A stretch of DNA of 64,000 nt from Capitulum mitella (Eukaryota; Arthropoda; Thecostraca; Pollicipedomorpha; Pollicipedidae). Position numbers and translations under genes: made by a program. Where the stretch lies: positions 26,495,201 through 26,559,200 of the forward strand of contig CP099846.1 in the NCBI GenBank assembly GCA_030062745.1. Direction: 5' to 3'. Below the pieces are notes generated by a model, which was not told the origin of the DNA, did not search any database, and saw only the letters and a program-made list of their open reading frames with translations. Position 1 is the stretch's first letter. Each line of letters starts with the position of its first letter. Of the stretch, positions 1 through 13,069 are shown one piece after another.

Positions 1-1271
1 GCGTTTCCACCACGAATGTGACAAATCTTTACGGTAGCATTCCCATACATGGAGGGATAGCTGCTATGGTGCGTCCGATCGAAAACAATCTAGACGCCAT
101 TCGTCTGTTCGGTGTTAGTGTACAGGATTGCGCAACACTCCTGACACATGCTTTAACAACAGCCTTGTTCGTTTCGGAAATTCCATGTTCTAGCAAACCA
201 AAGGGGTGGCTTTGGGGAATCGTTGAGCACCTCCGATTGTGACTGCATTTATGCATCGCCTTGAGTCGGTCTTCTTAACTTCGTGCAAGCTAAAGCCAGG
301 CCACTACGTGCGTTATATAGATGATATTTTCGGAATTTGGACACATGTCTTGGATTTCTTGCTTGAATTTCTCGCGGAATTGAACCAACAGCATGCTAGG
401 ATATCGTTTCCATTGGAGCATATCGGGCATAGGAGATCGATTCCTTTCCTCGATACTTCGTTTGTGGTTCAGGCGGATAGGGACTACACCACTGAGCTAT
501 ACTACAAACCCGTGGCGCCCCCATCATCCTGCATTGTGATTCGGCCCACCCAATGGCCATTAAAAAACCCGTTTTGACATCGCAGACGAGGAGAGCATCA
601 AGAGTTTTGTCCGAGCCAACTCATGTGAGAGGAGTTTAGCGAAAATGACGGCTCTTTCCTTACAAAACGGGTACCCTGCACATCGGGTGCAATGCGCCGC
701 TCGTGCTGCAAGTCATCATGGCAGTCTGTAGATCTCCCCAGAAGAGCCTTCGGAAAAGTGACAACGAAACCAATTTTGTTTACATGAAAACCTCCTTTCG
801 TCGATGACAAACTATATCGGTAGGTGAACTCGATCATACGCTCGTCCCGTCCGAGCAATGCTAGGGTAGCGTGGAGTAGCCGACCCACACTGAAATTATT
901 TTTGATGAGTTCTGCTCTGGAGGAGCCCCTGCCATGCTGGCAGGCGAACGTGAGTCACTTGCAACAATGGTTTAAAAGACAGATGTACATGGAAAACCGT
1001 AGTATATAAGGTTACATACAATCGCTGTCTTGGAAATTTTTATGTCGGAGAAACAAAGTGTAGCATCAGGGACCGATACAACGAGCATCTGGGGGATGCC
1101 AGACTTTGAAGGGCAAACGCACCCCTCGGTGAGCACATGATTGACAAACATTCTGGCAAGGAACACAGTGACACTAACATCAACTTCGCGGTCGAAATTC
1201 TGGCAACAGCGAGAGACAACGCCGACCTGACAGTTCTGGAATCTCTACACATCAGAAATCTGCAGCTGTAG
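1..1271 (+). pseudogene. Decayed Penelope-like retroelement (RT + GIY-YIG endonuclease), 5'-truncated by the window edge
   Basis: The reading frame carries reverse-transcriptase motifs of Penelope-like elements. A GVALGN box lies near 200-217, followed by an A-P-P-rich stretch, and the catalytic YIDDIF box is at about 314-331, followed by FLDTSF near 450. A Cys-containing linker lies around 860-960. A GIY-YIG nuclease domain starts near 1,002 (VYKVTY, then YVGETK) and runs to the terminal ESLHIRNLQL and a TAG at 1,269-1,271. The copy is dead. The GVALGN box needs a frame change relative to the upstream open frame, an in-frame TGA follows it, an open frame stops at 577, and the part from 577 to 820 is scrambled. 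The order RT then GIY-YIG is diagnostic of the group. Whether it is complete at the 5' side cannot be seen here. Confidence 0.85.
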
Positions 1272-1350
1272 CTAAACACATGGACAACATCTTGGTACAT
1301 TGTATGAGTAGCTTCGTTTGTGGCGCTTGGAGTTGGGTTTTCGTTAGTTT

Positions 1351-1351
<1 letters not shown>

Positions 1352-1395
<44 letters not shown>

Positions 1396-1397
1396 TA
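1352..1397. repeat. (TA)n microsatellite
   Basis: About 20 uninterrupted TA dinucleotides, starting about 80 bp after the end of the Penelope-like fragment. Confidence 0.95.
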
Positions 1398-1399
1398 TC

Positions 1400-3740
1400 T
1401 CTGGTTCGTGTCGCCTCCTTAGGCATTGTTGGTTTGTTGTTGGTGTGTATGTGTATGTTTTATTGGGGGGAGGACCTATCATAGCTTATTTGTTAGCTAC
1501 GTAAACCATAAATATATCACTGATTCTTCATGTCTCTCATAGGCTCTCATTTTATTGGGACACCTCATTGTTTTGGACGTGATTGAAGTTTGGTCCTTGT
1601 TATTGCTTGCAGTGCTTTGCTGTGTGATACTATATTCGTTTTTTTTCGAGCGTATGCAGTGTCGAAATAGCTTTTCTATTTGCCACGCACCTTTTTTCCA
1701 TGTGCACTCCAATTTTGACTCCGTGCTCTAGATTACTCCTGACGTTGGCCTCTGGCCGGAACGCTTAGTCTAATATATTTTTGATCTGTTACTGACTTAT
1801 GCAAAAATACAGCGTCTCCTGGTATGCTAAAGGTCGTTTGTGAATTGCATGTGCACAATGTCGAAAAAGAAACAATCATAGTCATTCATCAGGCATGCCA
1901 TTTAAAGGGAAACGGGCATATATGTCAAGTCTGTGTCTCATGATAATGTTATGATGATACCAGTCCTTTACAATAAATTATCACGGGCGGCGGAACCACT
2001 GTGGTTCTTACCCCCGCCTCTTTTGTATATTAAAATTTCGAAGTATACCTATCGCGTTGCATATAAGCAATTGACTTAGAAACAGTGTGTGCTACTGCCA
2101 CCACCAGACCCTTCAACTCCAGACGCTCCATTCCCGATGACTTCTGTGACATGGTTTTACGAAGTAATTGTATGCTGTCTTGTATATGTGGTCTTCCAAA
2201 TGGTCGATGTGGATTTGAAAATGCGTGGATGCTCCGATGCGAATACAGACTGAGTCAACAATGTGTTTGTTTTTACGCAGTTCTTGACTTGTCTTTGTCT
2301 CAGACTCGGGCTTCTTCCTCCAACCCCCCCCCCCCCCCGAGATTTAAATCGCCGGCTGTCATCTGTAACATATAAAAAAGATCGTTGTTGGTATATGCAT
2401 CTACTACGTTATCACGTTCCTTGATGGACCAAAAATATAATGTCATGTGTGCATCGTAACACAGAAATTAAACGCAGCATCATTACAAAAGTCAGTAAAA
2501 AATGGTACCACAATGCTTTTTTGCATATTCATTGAGATTTTGCCTTGTACTTGCATCATCTGTGTATCTAGTCATCTGCGATTTAGGTATCGAGTGTCGA
2601 GTGTTAAAGTAATAAGGGCTTGATTTGACACGCGCCTGAAATTTAAACAGCATGATCATTACACCACTGGCGGCCGGTCATGCTGCGTTTCATTCATGAC
2701 GTTATTAAGTTCAATAAAATAGTTTCACATGTATTTGGACTATATTGGACCCAGACAACAGTCAATTTTGTCGTTACACTTAAGACCGCTTCACCAAGTC
2801 TGCAATTTCTTACTATCTGCAATTTTAAAGATGTATTTAATGTTCCTTATAGCAAAGTAACAACGCTAAGTTTCAATAAAACGGTGGCTTGATTATCCTG
2901 TTACTCATTACACATCAAAGACAAATTTTGTTACTGATAACGCTCACATCCTTCAGCGTCCTTGAAGCGTCAGACACAGATCCAATATTCTAGAGCTAGT
3001 GCTGCAGAAACTCAAACTCTCCTCTTCGTAAAATTGTCTATCTGTATTCAAGAGGCCTCCATATCGGGAAAAAGCACCTCTTGTGGAGTTCCTCGCGGTG
3101 GGTCCGAGCTTCTCATTGAGAACTGGAAAGTGGCGCCTATTGAGATACAGCACTCGTCGAGTTTGCGGTGGACACTCGTCTTTTGAAAGTCCGCCTTGGT
3201 GGCCTGTGCTAGAACGAATGGTGGTGTCCGATGCAGATTTTCTTTTTTCCGTCCTCTGTGTTCGAATAAAGCTCGGCGTTTTCCGTGGCGTCCGTCCGAC
3301 CTTTTCAGGCACCATCGAGGAACAGAAGAAAACAGGAAGCAGGGAGAAAATGGGGAGAGGAAGACTAAAATTGGGAAAGAAAAACGATGCAAAAAATAAG
3401 ATTGGTGGTCTGCGGCTGAGACATCCCGAAATGTCGCAGATTACTAGTCAGTGGAGGACCGACGGCAGGGGTGGTGTACGAAACGGAAGACATCAAAGAT
3501 GTTGTTTGCCCAGTTGGTCTTGTTTTCGCCCGCCCTGGTTTGAACGCGTGGTGCCACTCCGGCACGCAGTGAACGTCCTAACTAATCCCTTTCGAGCAGA
3601 ACATTACATTTAGATGAAAAATTCTATCATGCATTTTTTGGAGGGTGACTGAGTGGACCAGTGACATCCCTGGTACTATGAAACTTGCCTGCCAACTTAG
3701 AGCAGGCAGATGAAAGATGAGTGTCAAGACCAGACGTGTA
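1400..3740. other. Intergenic DNA without a recognised gene
   Basis: No reading frame here shows a recognisable domain or sustained coding bias. A C15 homopolymer lies at 2,324-2,338. The 176-codon open frame at 3,083-3,613 looks like chance. Confidence 0.6.
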
Positions 3741-3743
3741 TTT

Positions 3744-3777
3744 AACACCAGTGACACTCTGATGTGTCACTGGTGTT
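3744..3777. repeat. Perfect 14-bp inverted repeat (hairpin) with 6-nt loop
   Basis: AACACCAGTGACAC at 3,744-3,757 is the exact reverse complement of GTGTCACTGGTGTT at 3,764-3,777; the loop is TCTGAT. Pieces of the arm (CCAGTGAC) recur at about 3,659. No gene is adjacent. Confidence 0.9.
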
Positions 3778-3779
3778 CG

Positions 3780-6700
3780 TGCCAGGGGCTGCTTTCAAAT
3801 TTAGGCAGTATAAACATTATTTACATGCTGAAAGACCATGTTTTTAGAGAGCCTTTTCAACAAAGATGTGAGACAACACTGGCGTAAAATTTTGAAACAA
3901 AGTCCGTGAACTTTATGGTGATACGTTTATTTTTCACTTTATAAGCCAAATAATGAGAGAATAACGTTGTTACATTTTGCATACCTTCCCGACTAGAGAA
4001 ACAATAGCCTGCTAGTTTGTTTCATGTGTAGTGGTGTTTAATCTGCAGCTAGTTTCATACTAAACTTTTCACATTATTTGCGTCATTAACTGCTCCAGTC
4101 AGTTCTGAAGCTGTCATTTTAACACGAAACATCTTTTCTATACAGCGCTGATCATTCAAATAATGAAATATTTGTTGTTTTAAAAATCACTACGTTTTCA
4201 CTCAGTAGATTTAATCATCCAGGGGGACTTCGGCCAAATTAACAGATAAAAGCAAAACTGGCAAAGCAACAAGTTGAAATATATGCCACAGGTCAACAAA
4301 TAAGTCCGACGCGGAAATCACTGTAAATTTGCGAAACTTGTCGATTGTAGGAGCTTTCGACAAGGCAGGCGTGAAGCAAAGCACACAATTGAGTCTTTTA
4401 ATGGGATAAGCCAAGCCGTCGTTTAACAAGTCAACAAGCCATGCGCGTTTATCATCAAGGCCGTTTAACATGGTGGCGGTGGCAGGGACACTGGACTGTG
4501 GTTAGATTGCGTGCAGACTTGGAAAGCGTCGGCTGCATGAGGACCGTCTCGAGTTGTACGATCAAACGGCAAGCTAGTCAGGCTCAAGATACAATTATTT
4601 CCTGAACGTCTTTTGTGCCAAATTGACATTGGAACTGAGAAAAGAATGAATGTCAGCCAGCTTTAATCCCAGTTCTGCTTGAGTTATATCTAAGTTTTCT
4701 GCATGATAGGAAATGTGAGTTTCTGCGTTGTTTTGCATTGGTTTTTCGTATTGGGTTCTTCTTCTCCTGTTTTTCTTACCGTAGTTTTGGGTTAGAACAG
4801 GTGTGACTTCACCCCCCTTATTATCCCTCCAGGTTTGGGTCACCTTTAAACAGTTGAAACTTTAAAAAAAATTAAACACCTTGAACACTTTCAAACACCA
4901 TTTGTCATCTAGGTTTTCGGCAGTTTTTCCTTGGCCTTTTGTTGTTGTTGCCTAAGCTTTTTCCCAGTTTTGCCTTGGGCACGTTAGTTTTTTACTAGTT
5001 TCACCTTTGTTTTGAGTTAATTTTGCCATGGGATAAATTCGCCACTAAGTCACGACTAAGAAAATTCGGTCAAAATGTTTAGTTGTGCACATTTACTGAT
5101 AAAACCGTATGATTACTGTGCAATTTAACCAAATAAATGCTTCCAAAATACAATTAAAATTAGATATTTCAGTCAATGATAAAACGTTGCATAATCGCTG
5201 AACATAAGCAAGTGGTTATTATAGTTTAGGGATAAAACTTACGTTTGATAGCATCTTGTTTTGACATGAAAAGCACTACATTGGTAGTAGGACTACGTTT
5301 TTGTTTTGGTTAACCTGATTTTTTTTTACGAAATATGTGTTTCAGGCAGTGGCAGCCAACTGACGCAGCGAAAATGGTGCCAATCCGGTTTTGTGGCCTT
5401 GGCTTCTGTCCGCCTCTTTGGCAGGGCTCTATCCTTGCGCCCTGGTAACCTATATAGTATTGGCACAGTTGCTGACCCCATTATCGTGTTCTTGACGGAA
5501 ATAATCACTGCCTGGCATTAGGAATGCACCATTTTACCGTTGGGTCTTTTCTTCGCCATTCAGATTATCTCTGAGATGGAAAGGTTGGATCTTCTTGTAC
5601 GTTTACATTTCATGAAAAATTCATACATCTGCGAAGCATGTCTGCATTCGGGATGTGACGTGATGGTTATGCGAGTAAGGCTTCAGCTTGGGTAAAGAAA
5701 AAGATGTACTTGCTGCGCTAGTGCTATTATTTTTTGTCTGTTGTCACTAACACAAAACGGTAAGCACGTTTTCGAGGCCACAACATCTATAAATCCAATT
5801 TCCTTTGTGACAGAACTCAGCACTGATGTTGGCGGAAAAAGACTCAGACCCGGGCGGGCATTCTGAGCAGTGGCCTGCGCGGCGTCTGCGTCGCTGGGAC
5901 CTCTCTGCGACTCGGTCCGGCTGTCCAAGTTGGCCGGCCCTGCCATGACAGATGGGGGCCGCGCTGTCTCGGTCCGCGGTGGCGACCGCGTCCCGGCCCC
6001 CGCTCATCGGGCCAATGAGCATGTTTGGCGCCCCAGGGCCACGTCACACGTCGCGACTCTCGACGCGTTGGGGAGCACTGATGGGCATTAGGGACACAGT
6101 GCACTGCGTGAGGCGAGTCCACCAGAAAGCAGGGGATGAGTCGAGGGGGATTTTATTGGGGTGGGGGAGGGGCTCACTCACTACTTCTGTTAGTAGTCAA
6201 GGTTCTTCAGTGTATCTTGTGTTGCACTGTCTGCTGGGGTACTGGATTCGGTAAAAATCCAGAATCAAATTACTAAAAGGACGATAAAGTGTCTTGCAGT
6301 GCAAATGTAGTCTGTTTGAAGTTTGTTAAACATGGGCAGATTTTACGGCTTTGCGTAGCCGATTATTGATATATTGTGTTGAGACTGAGGTAACGGCATT
6401 GGGCGTTACAACTTTTTTACAGTTGCCTGAGATGTAAGCAAAATATCACAGTCATCGTCGTTGGCGTATTTTTCTAATGTACGAAATTGTTATTTATTTA
6501 TTAGATATATTTGAATAAAAATTGAGTTCAAAGGGAATAACTTAAAACGAAATTGGTGTGTTTCTAGTTTTCACTTCTGCAGTTCATTGCCATAGGTTCT
6601 TTGGTCTTTGAAATGATTTGTGTGTTTTTGAAATGATTTGTATGTTTTGCTTATGAAATGACTGTAGTAAGGTAAAGACAGTAATGTCGGAAGTTTTTTA

Positions 6701-6880
6701 GAATTCGGACCTCTGTGGCGGTAAAAATTAACACAAGCTATTTGTCGCCACAGAAGTCTTACTCATGACCATCCAGCGTCCGATACCCGACCTTCCCATT
6801 AAGACTGCTGGAAACTGCTGGAAATCCCACATAAGGAATTATATTGCAAGGCGCCTTTCATGTGTATTGCCAGTGATTTG
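3780..6880. other. Intergenic DNA; GC-rich island at about 5,850-6,080
   Basis: No conserved coding exon was recognised. The block at 5,850-6,080 is strongly CpG-rich against AT-rich flanks and has open frames on both strands, as expected from base composition alone. It may be an unmethylated island, but nothing shows which transcript it would serve. Confidence 0.5.
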
Positions 6881-7099
6881 TTCGTTAGGATAGGTGACAG
6901 GGCCACACAGACTGACGGGCAGGCTCAGCACAGCCCGCATGACAAGCGCTCAGCGGCGTACGCCACCATATCGTACGCCTTCCGGGGCCTGGCCGCGACG
7001 GTGTATCAGAGCTATCCACAGATAGTCCATTCCGTCATTAATCGTGCGCTACCGACCCTCTCCTCCTCAGACGCGGTGACGCTTCTGCCCCAGAGATGC

Positions 7100-7215
7100 A
7101 TCACTCGGGTCTCCGTCCCTGAGGGGCCCCGTCTTGGTCTCGTCCCAGAGGGGCCTCGCCTGGGTTTCCGCTCCTGAGGCGCCCACCCGGGTCTCCGTCC
7201 CTGACCTGAGCAGCG
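7100..7215. repeat. Degenerate GC-rich minisatellite, about 28-bp unit, 4 copies
   Basis: Units resembling GGGTCTCCGTCCCTGAGG repeat four times with substitutions (near 7,108, 7,136, 7,163 and 7,188). They lie inside a larger CpG-rich island (about 6,880-7,560). Open frames across it on both strands are compositional. Confidence 0.6.
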
Positions 7216-7559
7216 CGGCGCCCAGTCCGGGAGCTGTCTCGCCGGGTCCCGGTCCCAGCCGGAGGCCCCGGCAGCGGGACCCGGCCCGGCGCCGCCGGTG
7301 CCCTCTGCGGGACCGACCGCAGCCGCCGCAATTAAACTGGGCCCGATAGCTGTCTTCCGGTGCCGGTTTCGAAGTCTCCCGGTGCTGGTGCCGGTCGGCG
7401 AGTCGCAGTCTCCCGCGCAGTCGGTATTACCGGCCTCAGGCCTGCACAGGTGCTGGACCGCCAGCCCACCACAGAAAGACGAGAAATAAGCGCCCTTCGA
7501 GGCGCAGCGGCGAATCGAGTGGATATCAAGACTATCAAAGTTCACAGAGATGCTCTGAT

Positions 7560-10500
7560 GGCGTGGAGTCCATGGCGGCTCACCGGGCCCTTACGAAATG
7601 GACTTTTAGAACTGTGGTTGGAATCTACATAGATAAAACGTGCCCAGAAATTCAGCGCAAACCCAGTTTTCCACACTTATGGTGAGAAGCACAAATTTCG
7701 GATGAATGGCAGAAGATCTAGACTTAAAAATAAGTCCAATAAGTTCCGAGAGGCAAGTGGTAACTCAGCCACCACGATTATTATCCGTCGAGAAGATGGA
7801 AATGCTATTACCTAGGTAGAAAATGGAAATAAACCAATAGTTTAGTTTAGGCCTGCTGTAGGTTGTTGCTTTATTTCTTGTTATACGAAGCAAAATAAAT
7901 ACGTGAGTAGTTTAAGCAATACATTCGCCATCGTGATTTAAAGGAAATTCATTGTTTACGTTTTCCTAGGCGTAACATTTTCGTGAACCTGTTCTTTTTC
8001 TGGGCGCAAGATGCTCAGTGATCTTGTTCTGTGTGCCGGGTTTCCTCCAAAAATCCGTTGATTTTAAAGTATATCTGTGATATGTTAAAGTGATATCTGT
8101 TCTAGTGACTCTGCATTTTCCAATAAGAATACGGCATGCATAAATTCTTGCAAAAATACGATTATCCCTTACCAATCCCCAACATTTTTGATAAGTTTCC
8201 AAACATTTTTTTTCGTGAAGTGTAGTAAAGCAGTACTGAGAAATAAGAGAAATTTCGCACGTCTCCGCCAAATTTTGCCGCCGCCCGCAGGCGGGCTGCC
8301 CAGAGCGGCGGCGGAACAAGGAGCCGATCACAGGCCAGGCGGGCGGCCCGGCCGGCCGGCGCCAGCACTTACCGGCGTCCGGGCCGAGCGCCGCGGGGCT
8401 CCCAGTCGAACAAACCACCACACCCACCAGCTGACTGATGACTCGTCTCGGCTGGCCGGCCGGCGCCGCGCCGCCGGCCGCGCCGCCGCGCGCCGCCACC
8501 GTCGCCGCGTCGCCAGCGGGGCGATGTCGCCGGGAGGCCTCCACCCCCCTCCCCGTCCCCTCCGGCCGACACCCGGCCGGCGGCGGCCGGAAGGGAGCTG
8601 ATGCCGTCTCCCGCCGTCGGCGACTGCTGAGAGCGCGGCTGTCGGCCGGCGTCCGCGCGGCCCGACGGCCTTTTGCTTGTAGTTTTGCCAGTGAGATGGC
8701 GTGACTGGAGGTTCTGCCATGGATAGGTATGAGAGTGCAGGAAATCATGGGGATACCGCTGACAAATTTGAAGGCATTTTTACTATTACCATCACTTGAC
8801 TCTTTTGTAACAAGCCGGTCTTAAAATGTATGGAATGGAAGGGGAGGGCTATTACGTCATGGGCCTTCTAGCCTTGTATTTTCGCGTGCATAACGGTGTA
8901 TATTCTCACACATTTAAGCCGCTAAACCAGGCAGGGTTTGACCATAAGATATCTGATTTCCTGGGGTGCGCGCCAGATGTAAAAAATTCGTCAGCGTATT
9001 CTCCAATGACTGCTTCTGCTCCGAATCTTGAAACTTTATGTACTCCCAAAAAACTTTACTTGAAACAAAGGAAAACGTTCGAAATTTATCAGAGGCTTTA
9101 GTATAATGAAATCCATTTTTAGAATATCATATGACACGCACAAATTTCTCACGTGAAAAGATGTCATGAAATAAAGGGCCCTTGTTTCCGATTTCATTTT
9201 TCCGAACTCCAGATCTGGTACATGCTTACGACGCTTCTATCTGATCAATGATCAAAATGTAATCCCTTTTTGACTAAGGATCTCAAAAGAGCGGATTTTG
9301 AAACGGCTATACTGTTCGCCCCTCTACAGGCGCCCGTTGACATCAAACTCCACAGCGAGATGTCGGTGATGAGGTTTAGTATTGGTGCCGCCATGGTGTT
9401 CCGTGTGAGATACGGCTACAAATCGCGAGACGTTTACAAAAACGTGGCGGTTACAAAAACGTTACAAAAACGTCAACAGCAATTAATTGTACAACATCGA
9501 ACAAAACCAATATCTGAATCAGCTGTCTCTTCCATGATGCCCATTGGACAAGAACACAATTATTGCAAGAAGATGTATGCAAGCACGGTGTTGAATGGCC
9601 TTGGTGATGAGCAGCCGGTTACGTGGCTACGACTTGGTGGCGACTGCAACTGATGGTAGCCTTTCTCGAAACGAAATTATTGCTTGATTTGTGTATATTT
9701 ATGCACAGTTCTTTTACATAATGCTAAGTCCTGCTTCCCATTGAGACATTTCAAATTCCATTAGTCTCTTAGCGGCATAGGCGTCCCCAGGTATTCTTCG
9801 ACAGGACACGAGCTTGACAGCCCGCGCTCCGGTATGTCACAGCTCGCATATCTTGTCCTGAGCACGCCTTCGGGCCCCCGCCACGGAAACTCTCTGTGCG
9901 TTCCTGGATAATGCCACTGTGTGACTAGCTAGAAATTTTCAGTTTTCCAATATGAGAAACACAAGCGACCGCAACACGAAGTGGAAAGAGCTGCAGGTGC
10001 ACATGACGAGCGAAACCTGACGCGGCAAATCAAGGAGCTTTTCGCCAGCGCTCCTACCGAGTCGCCCAGTCTCGCGCCCTTCGCCATGATCGTCTCCAGA
10101 TGGAACCCTGCAGCCTTCGCTCGCCCGTACGATACCCCTACTGGGCAGCATTAGGGCGTCTGAGGCAGCGGGTCGGGGCGGCGTGGCTGCGCCCTCCGCA
10201 CCACTGCCCTCCCTTTTGTGGGGCGATTCTCCCATTTCCGTCTCCCATTTCCGTTGTATTTTCTGTCCACATCATTTCGCATAGGCCTATCTGGACTGGT
10301 GCCAAATTTATTACCGGCGCATTACCAACTAATTTCGGTGAAAGAACGAAAATAGGACAGGGAGGAAATTTGATAAAGTAGCCGCATTCTCCCGTCCCTA
10401 TTTTTTTCTCTCGTCACAAACGGACTGCATACTGATGTGCAGTGTGTAAGGGAGCGGAAAATCTTCCACGTCTCCGAGCTTCCTGACGTGGGCCGAATGC

Positions 10501-12090
10501 ACTACGAAAGTGATATACCGCTTGTGAAAAAACCATCAGCAACAGACGTTTCAGAAAAAGAAATGCGTCTTTACTTGAGTGTTCATTTTTACATCGGCAA
10601 TATTTCCGTAGAAAAGATGACAGTTCTGCATTTTTGTCGCGAACTTTGTCATGATAACCTGATGTCATAATCTTCCGAACAACGTCGTCTAAATTCAGTA
10701 GGACATACGCCTCTTGTCATTACGACAGACATGTTGCCGCTGCTAACTTGGCGGAGTTGCTTGCAGTACATGCATGTCACGAAATGACACAGTTTGACAA
10801 AGCTGCCATGAACATACTTGCCACCTATATTGTTTTAAATGGGGCTGCATGGCACAAGAATCTTATTTACTATCGGTATTTACTCTAAACAGCTTTGCCC
10901 AAATTCCGAGCCTCCGTCGTTCCAGCACCTGGTTTTTCGTTTCCGAACGCGACGTTTTTCAGCTCCGGAGTCCGGTGTTGGCCGTGCCTACCGCGTGTGC
11001 CCCGCCACCTCTGTCCAGTCAACTCGCGCCCTCGGGCGGGGCCGAGGGCGGGGCGGCGGCGCAGCTGCCAGCGGTTTCCGGCCGTGTCGGCCGGCGCCGC
11101 CTCGAGTGGGTCCGGTATTAGTGTTGAGCGCGACGGCGGCGGCCGCACGCCCCTCGCCGAGCACCCTCGGAGGCCACTTGATTACAGTGCCGGTGCCAGC
11201 GCGTCCGGCGGCGGCCGGCTGAATGCGGCCGCTGCTGAATGCCGACGCCGGTGCTGAGGAAGCGCCGGCGCCCGGCCGGGCGGTGCCGGCCCGCTTCGGT
11301 TCGCTCTCACGGCCGCGCCGCGTCCGGCGGTAAATGAGTCGGCGATGTGCGATTTGCTGGCGAAGCTCCGCGGAAATCACGCGTGCAGACGTGATGCCGC
11401 GTGCATTTGTCTTGGTTCGTTCTGGTTCGGATTTTCCCGGGAGCAAGCAATTTTCAAGCGAACAGGCGTTCGCAAAAACGCCTGTTAAAGCATTGTGGAT
11501 GACAAACGGAAAACGCGAGCTTAAAAGTTTCGGGGCAAGGCTGCCAACGGGCAGTCGTTATAAAAACGCTCCAATTACTCCCATTACTCGAATTGGAGAC
11601 GTCGCCACGCCAGTTTTTCCGAAACGTCAGCAGGACGTTTCTTCACCTTCGTGGAACGTTCCTGAAGGGATGAATTGACGGAAAGCGAAAAATGATCCTT
11701 GAGACGGCAGTCAAACCAGCAATCTTAGACTCGGATGCTAATTTTATCTGCACTGCTACAACAAGCTTTTCCAGACTCTCCACCAACGAAAACATCGCCT
11801 CGTTTGGCATCCTGGCCCACCATCACCTCGCCCTGATCTAGCCGTACCACCATCATGGACCCGCACTGAGGCCATTCCACCATTTGCAGCAGCCTAGTGT
11901 GGACATCCCTCCCCCCGCGGCGCTCCAGCCTGGACATCCCTCCATCTCGAGCGCCGGCGGCGGCGCCGGTGGCCGGGCGGCTGCGCGGCCGCTGATTGTT
12001 TGCTCGCCGTGACAACGGCTCCGATTAGCGGGCCGTATTACAGGCGCTCAGCAAACAAACACCGGCCGACGGCGGCGAGGGAGCCCGCCG
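7560..12090. other. Intergenic DNA with CpG-rich islands, no recognised gene
   Basis: Strongly GC/CpG-rich patches lie at about 8,270-8,660, 10,960-11,340 and 11,880-12,100, separated by AT-rich sequence. A short internal repeat of TTACAAAAACGT occurs at 9,431-9,473. Long open frames inside the islands lack any recognisable domain. I see no exon I could defend. Confidence 0.5.
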
Positions 12091-12104
12091 TCGCCGGCGC
12101 TATC

Positions 12105-12835
12105 CCGTCCGTCCCACCCTGTCCCGCGCTGTCCTCTCCGACGCTGTCCTCTCCCACCTTGTCCCGTCCGCCCCGCCCTGTCCCGCACTGTCCTCTCCGG
12201 CGCTGTCCTCTCCCACCTTGTCCCGTCCCTCAACGCACTGTACTGTCCCGCCCATCTCGCACTACCCTATCCGACGCTGTCCTCTCCCACCCTGTCCCAT
12301 CCCGCAGCGCAACGCACCGTCCCGCCCTGTCCCGCACTGTCCTCTCCGGCGCTGTCCTCTCCCACCTTGTCCCGTCCCTCAACGCACTGTACTGTCCCGC
12401 CCATCTCGCACTACCCTATCCGACGCTGTCCTCTCCCACCCTGTCCCATCCCGCAGCGCAACGCACCGTCCCGCCCTGTCCCGCACTGTCCTCTCCGGCG
12501 CTGTCCTCTCCCGCCTTGTCCCGTCCGTCAACGCACTGTCTGTCCCGCCCATCTCGCACTCCTCTCCGACGCTGTCCTCTCCCATCCTGTCCCGTCCCTC
12601 AACGCACTGTACCGTCCCGCCCATCTCGCACTATCCTCTCCGACACTGTCCTCTCCCACCCTGTCCCGTTCCGCACCGCACTATGCCGTCCCGCCCTGTC
12701 CCACCTTATCCTTTCCGGCTCTGTCCGCTCCCGCACTGTCGTCCCTCCGTCCCGTCCTGTTCCGTCCTCTCCCATCCCATCCTGTCCTCCACGCGCCGTG
12801 TTGTCCGTCCTGTCCTCAGCCTCACCCACCCCAGA
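12105..12835. repeat. C/T-rich minisatellite with 149-bp higher-order unit
   Basis: The block is built of CTGTCC-type words. The landmark CAACGCACTG recurs at 12,231, 12,380, 12,529 and 12,600, giving two exact 149-bp steps and then a 71-bp half step. This shows a higher-order unit made of two related sub-units of about 71-78 bp. Because of low complexity and strand bias, both strands stay open for hundreds of codons. These frames are artefacts of the repeat and not genes. Confidence 0.9.
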
Positions 12836-12837
12836 CC

Positions 12838-13066
12838 CAGGCACGTAGCCAGGATTTTCTTCAGGGGTGACAAATGTCAAATTTTGTCAACCGTCACTGG
12901 TATGTGACAAAGTTTAAGGGAAAAGCAGCAATTTTATATAATTTATCTCATATTTAACGCACAAGAAAACATATCACGTTGGCTCTTACAACATATACAA
13001 GACCGATATTACGTTTTCTTGCGAAATTGCTAAATATCTAGTGTAGGTCGCTTGGCTACGTCCCTG
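12838..13066. mobile_element. hAT-like MITE, copy 1
   Basis: The left terminus is CAGGCACGTAGCCAGGAT (12,838 on). The right terminus, read inward on the minus strand, is CAGGGACGTAGCCAAG (ending 13,066). The flanking 8-mers CCCAGACC (12,830-12,837) and CCTAGACT (13,067-13,074) match at 6 of 8 positions with only transitions, as expected for an old 8-bp target duplication. There is no coding capacity. Termini match two further copies at 45,427 and 48,971. Confidence 0.7.
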
Positions 13067-13069
13067 CCT

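Noticed and set aside
3083..3613. Plus-strand 176-codon frame
   Set aside because: No domain, mixed base use and overlapping frames on the other strand; probably chance.
12000..12907. Two long plus-strand frames of 282 and 229 codons rich in Pro/Ser/Cys
   Set aside because: Generated by the CTGTCC minisatellite; the frames follow the repeat and not a protein family.
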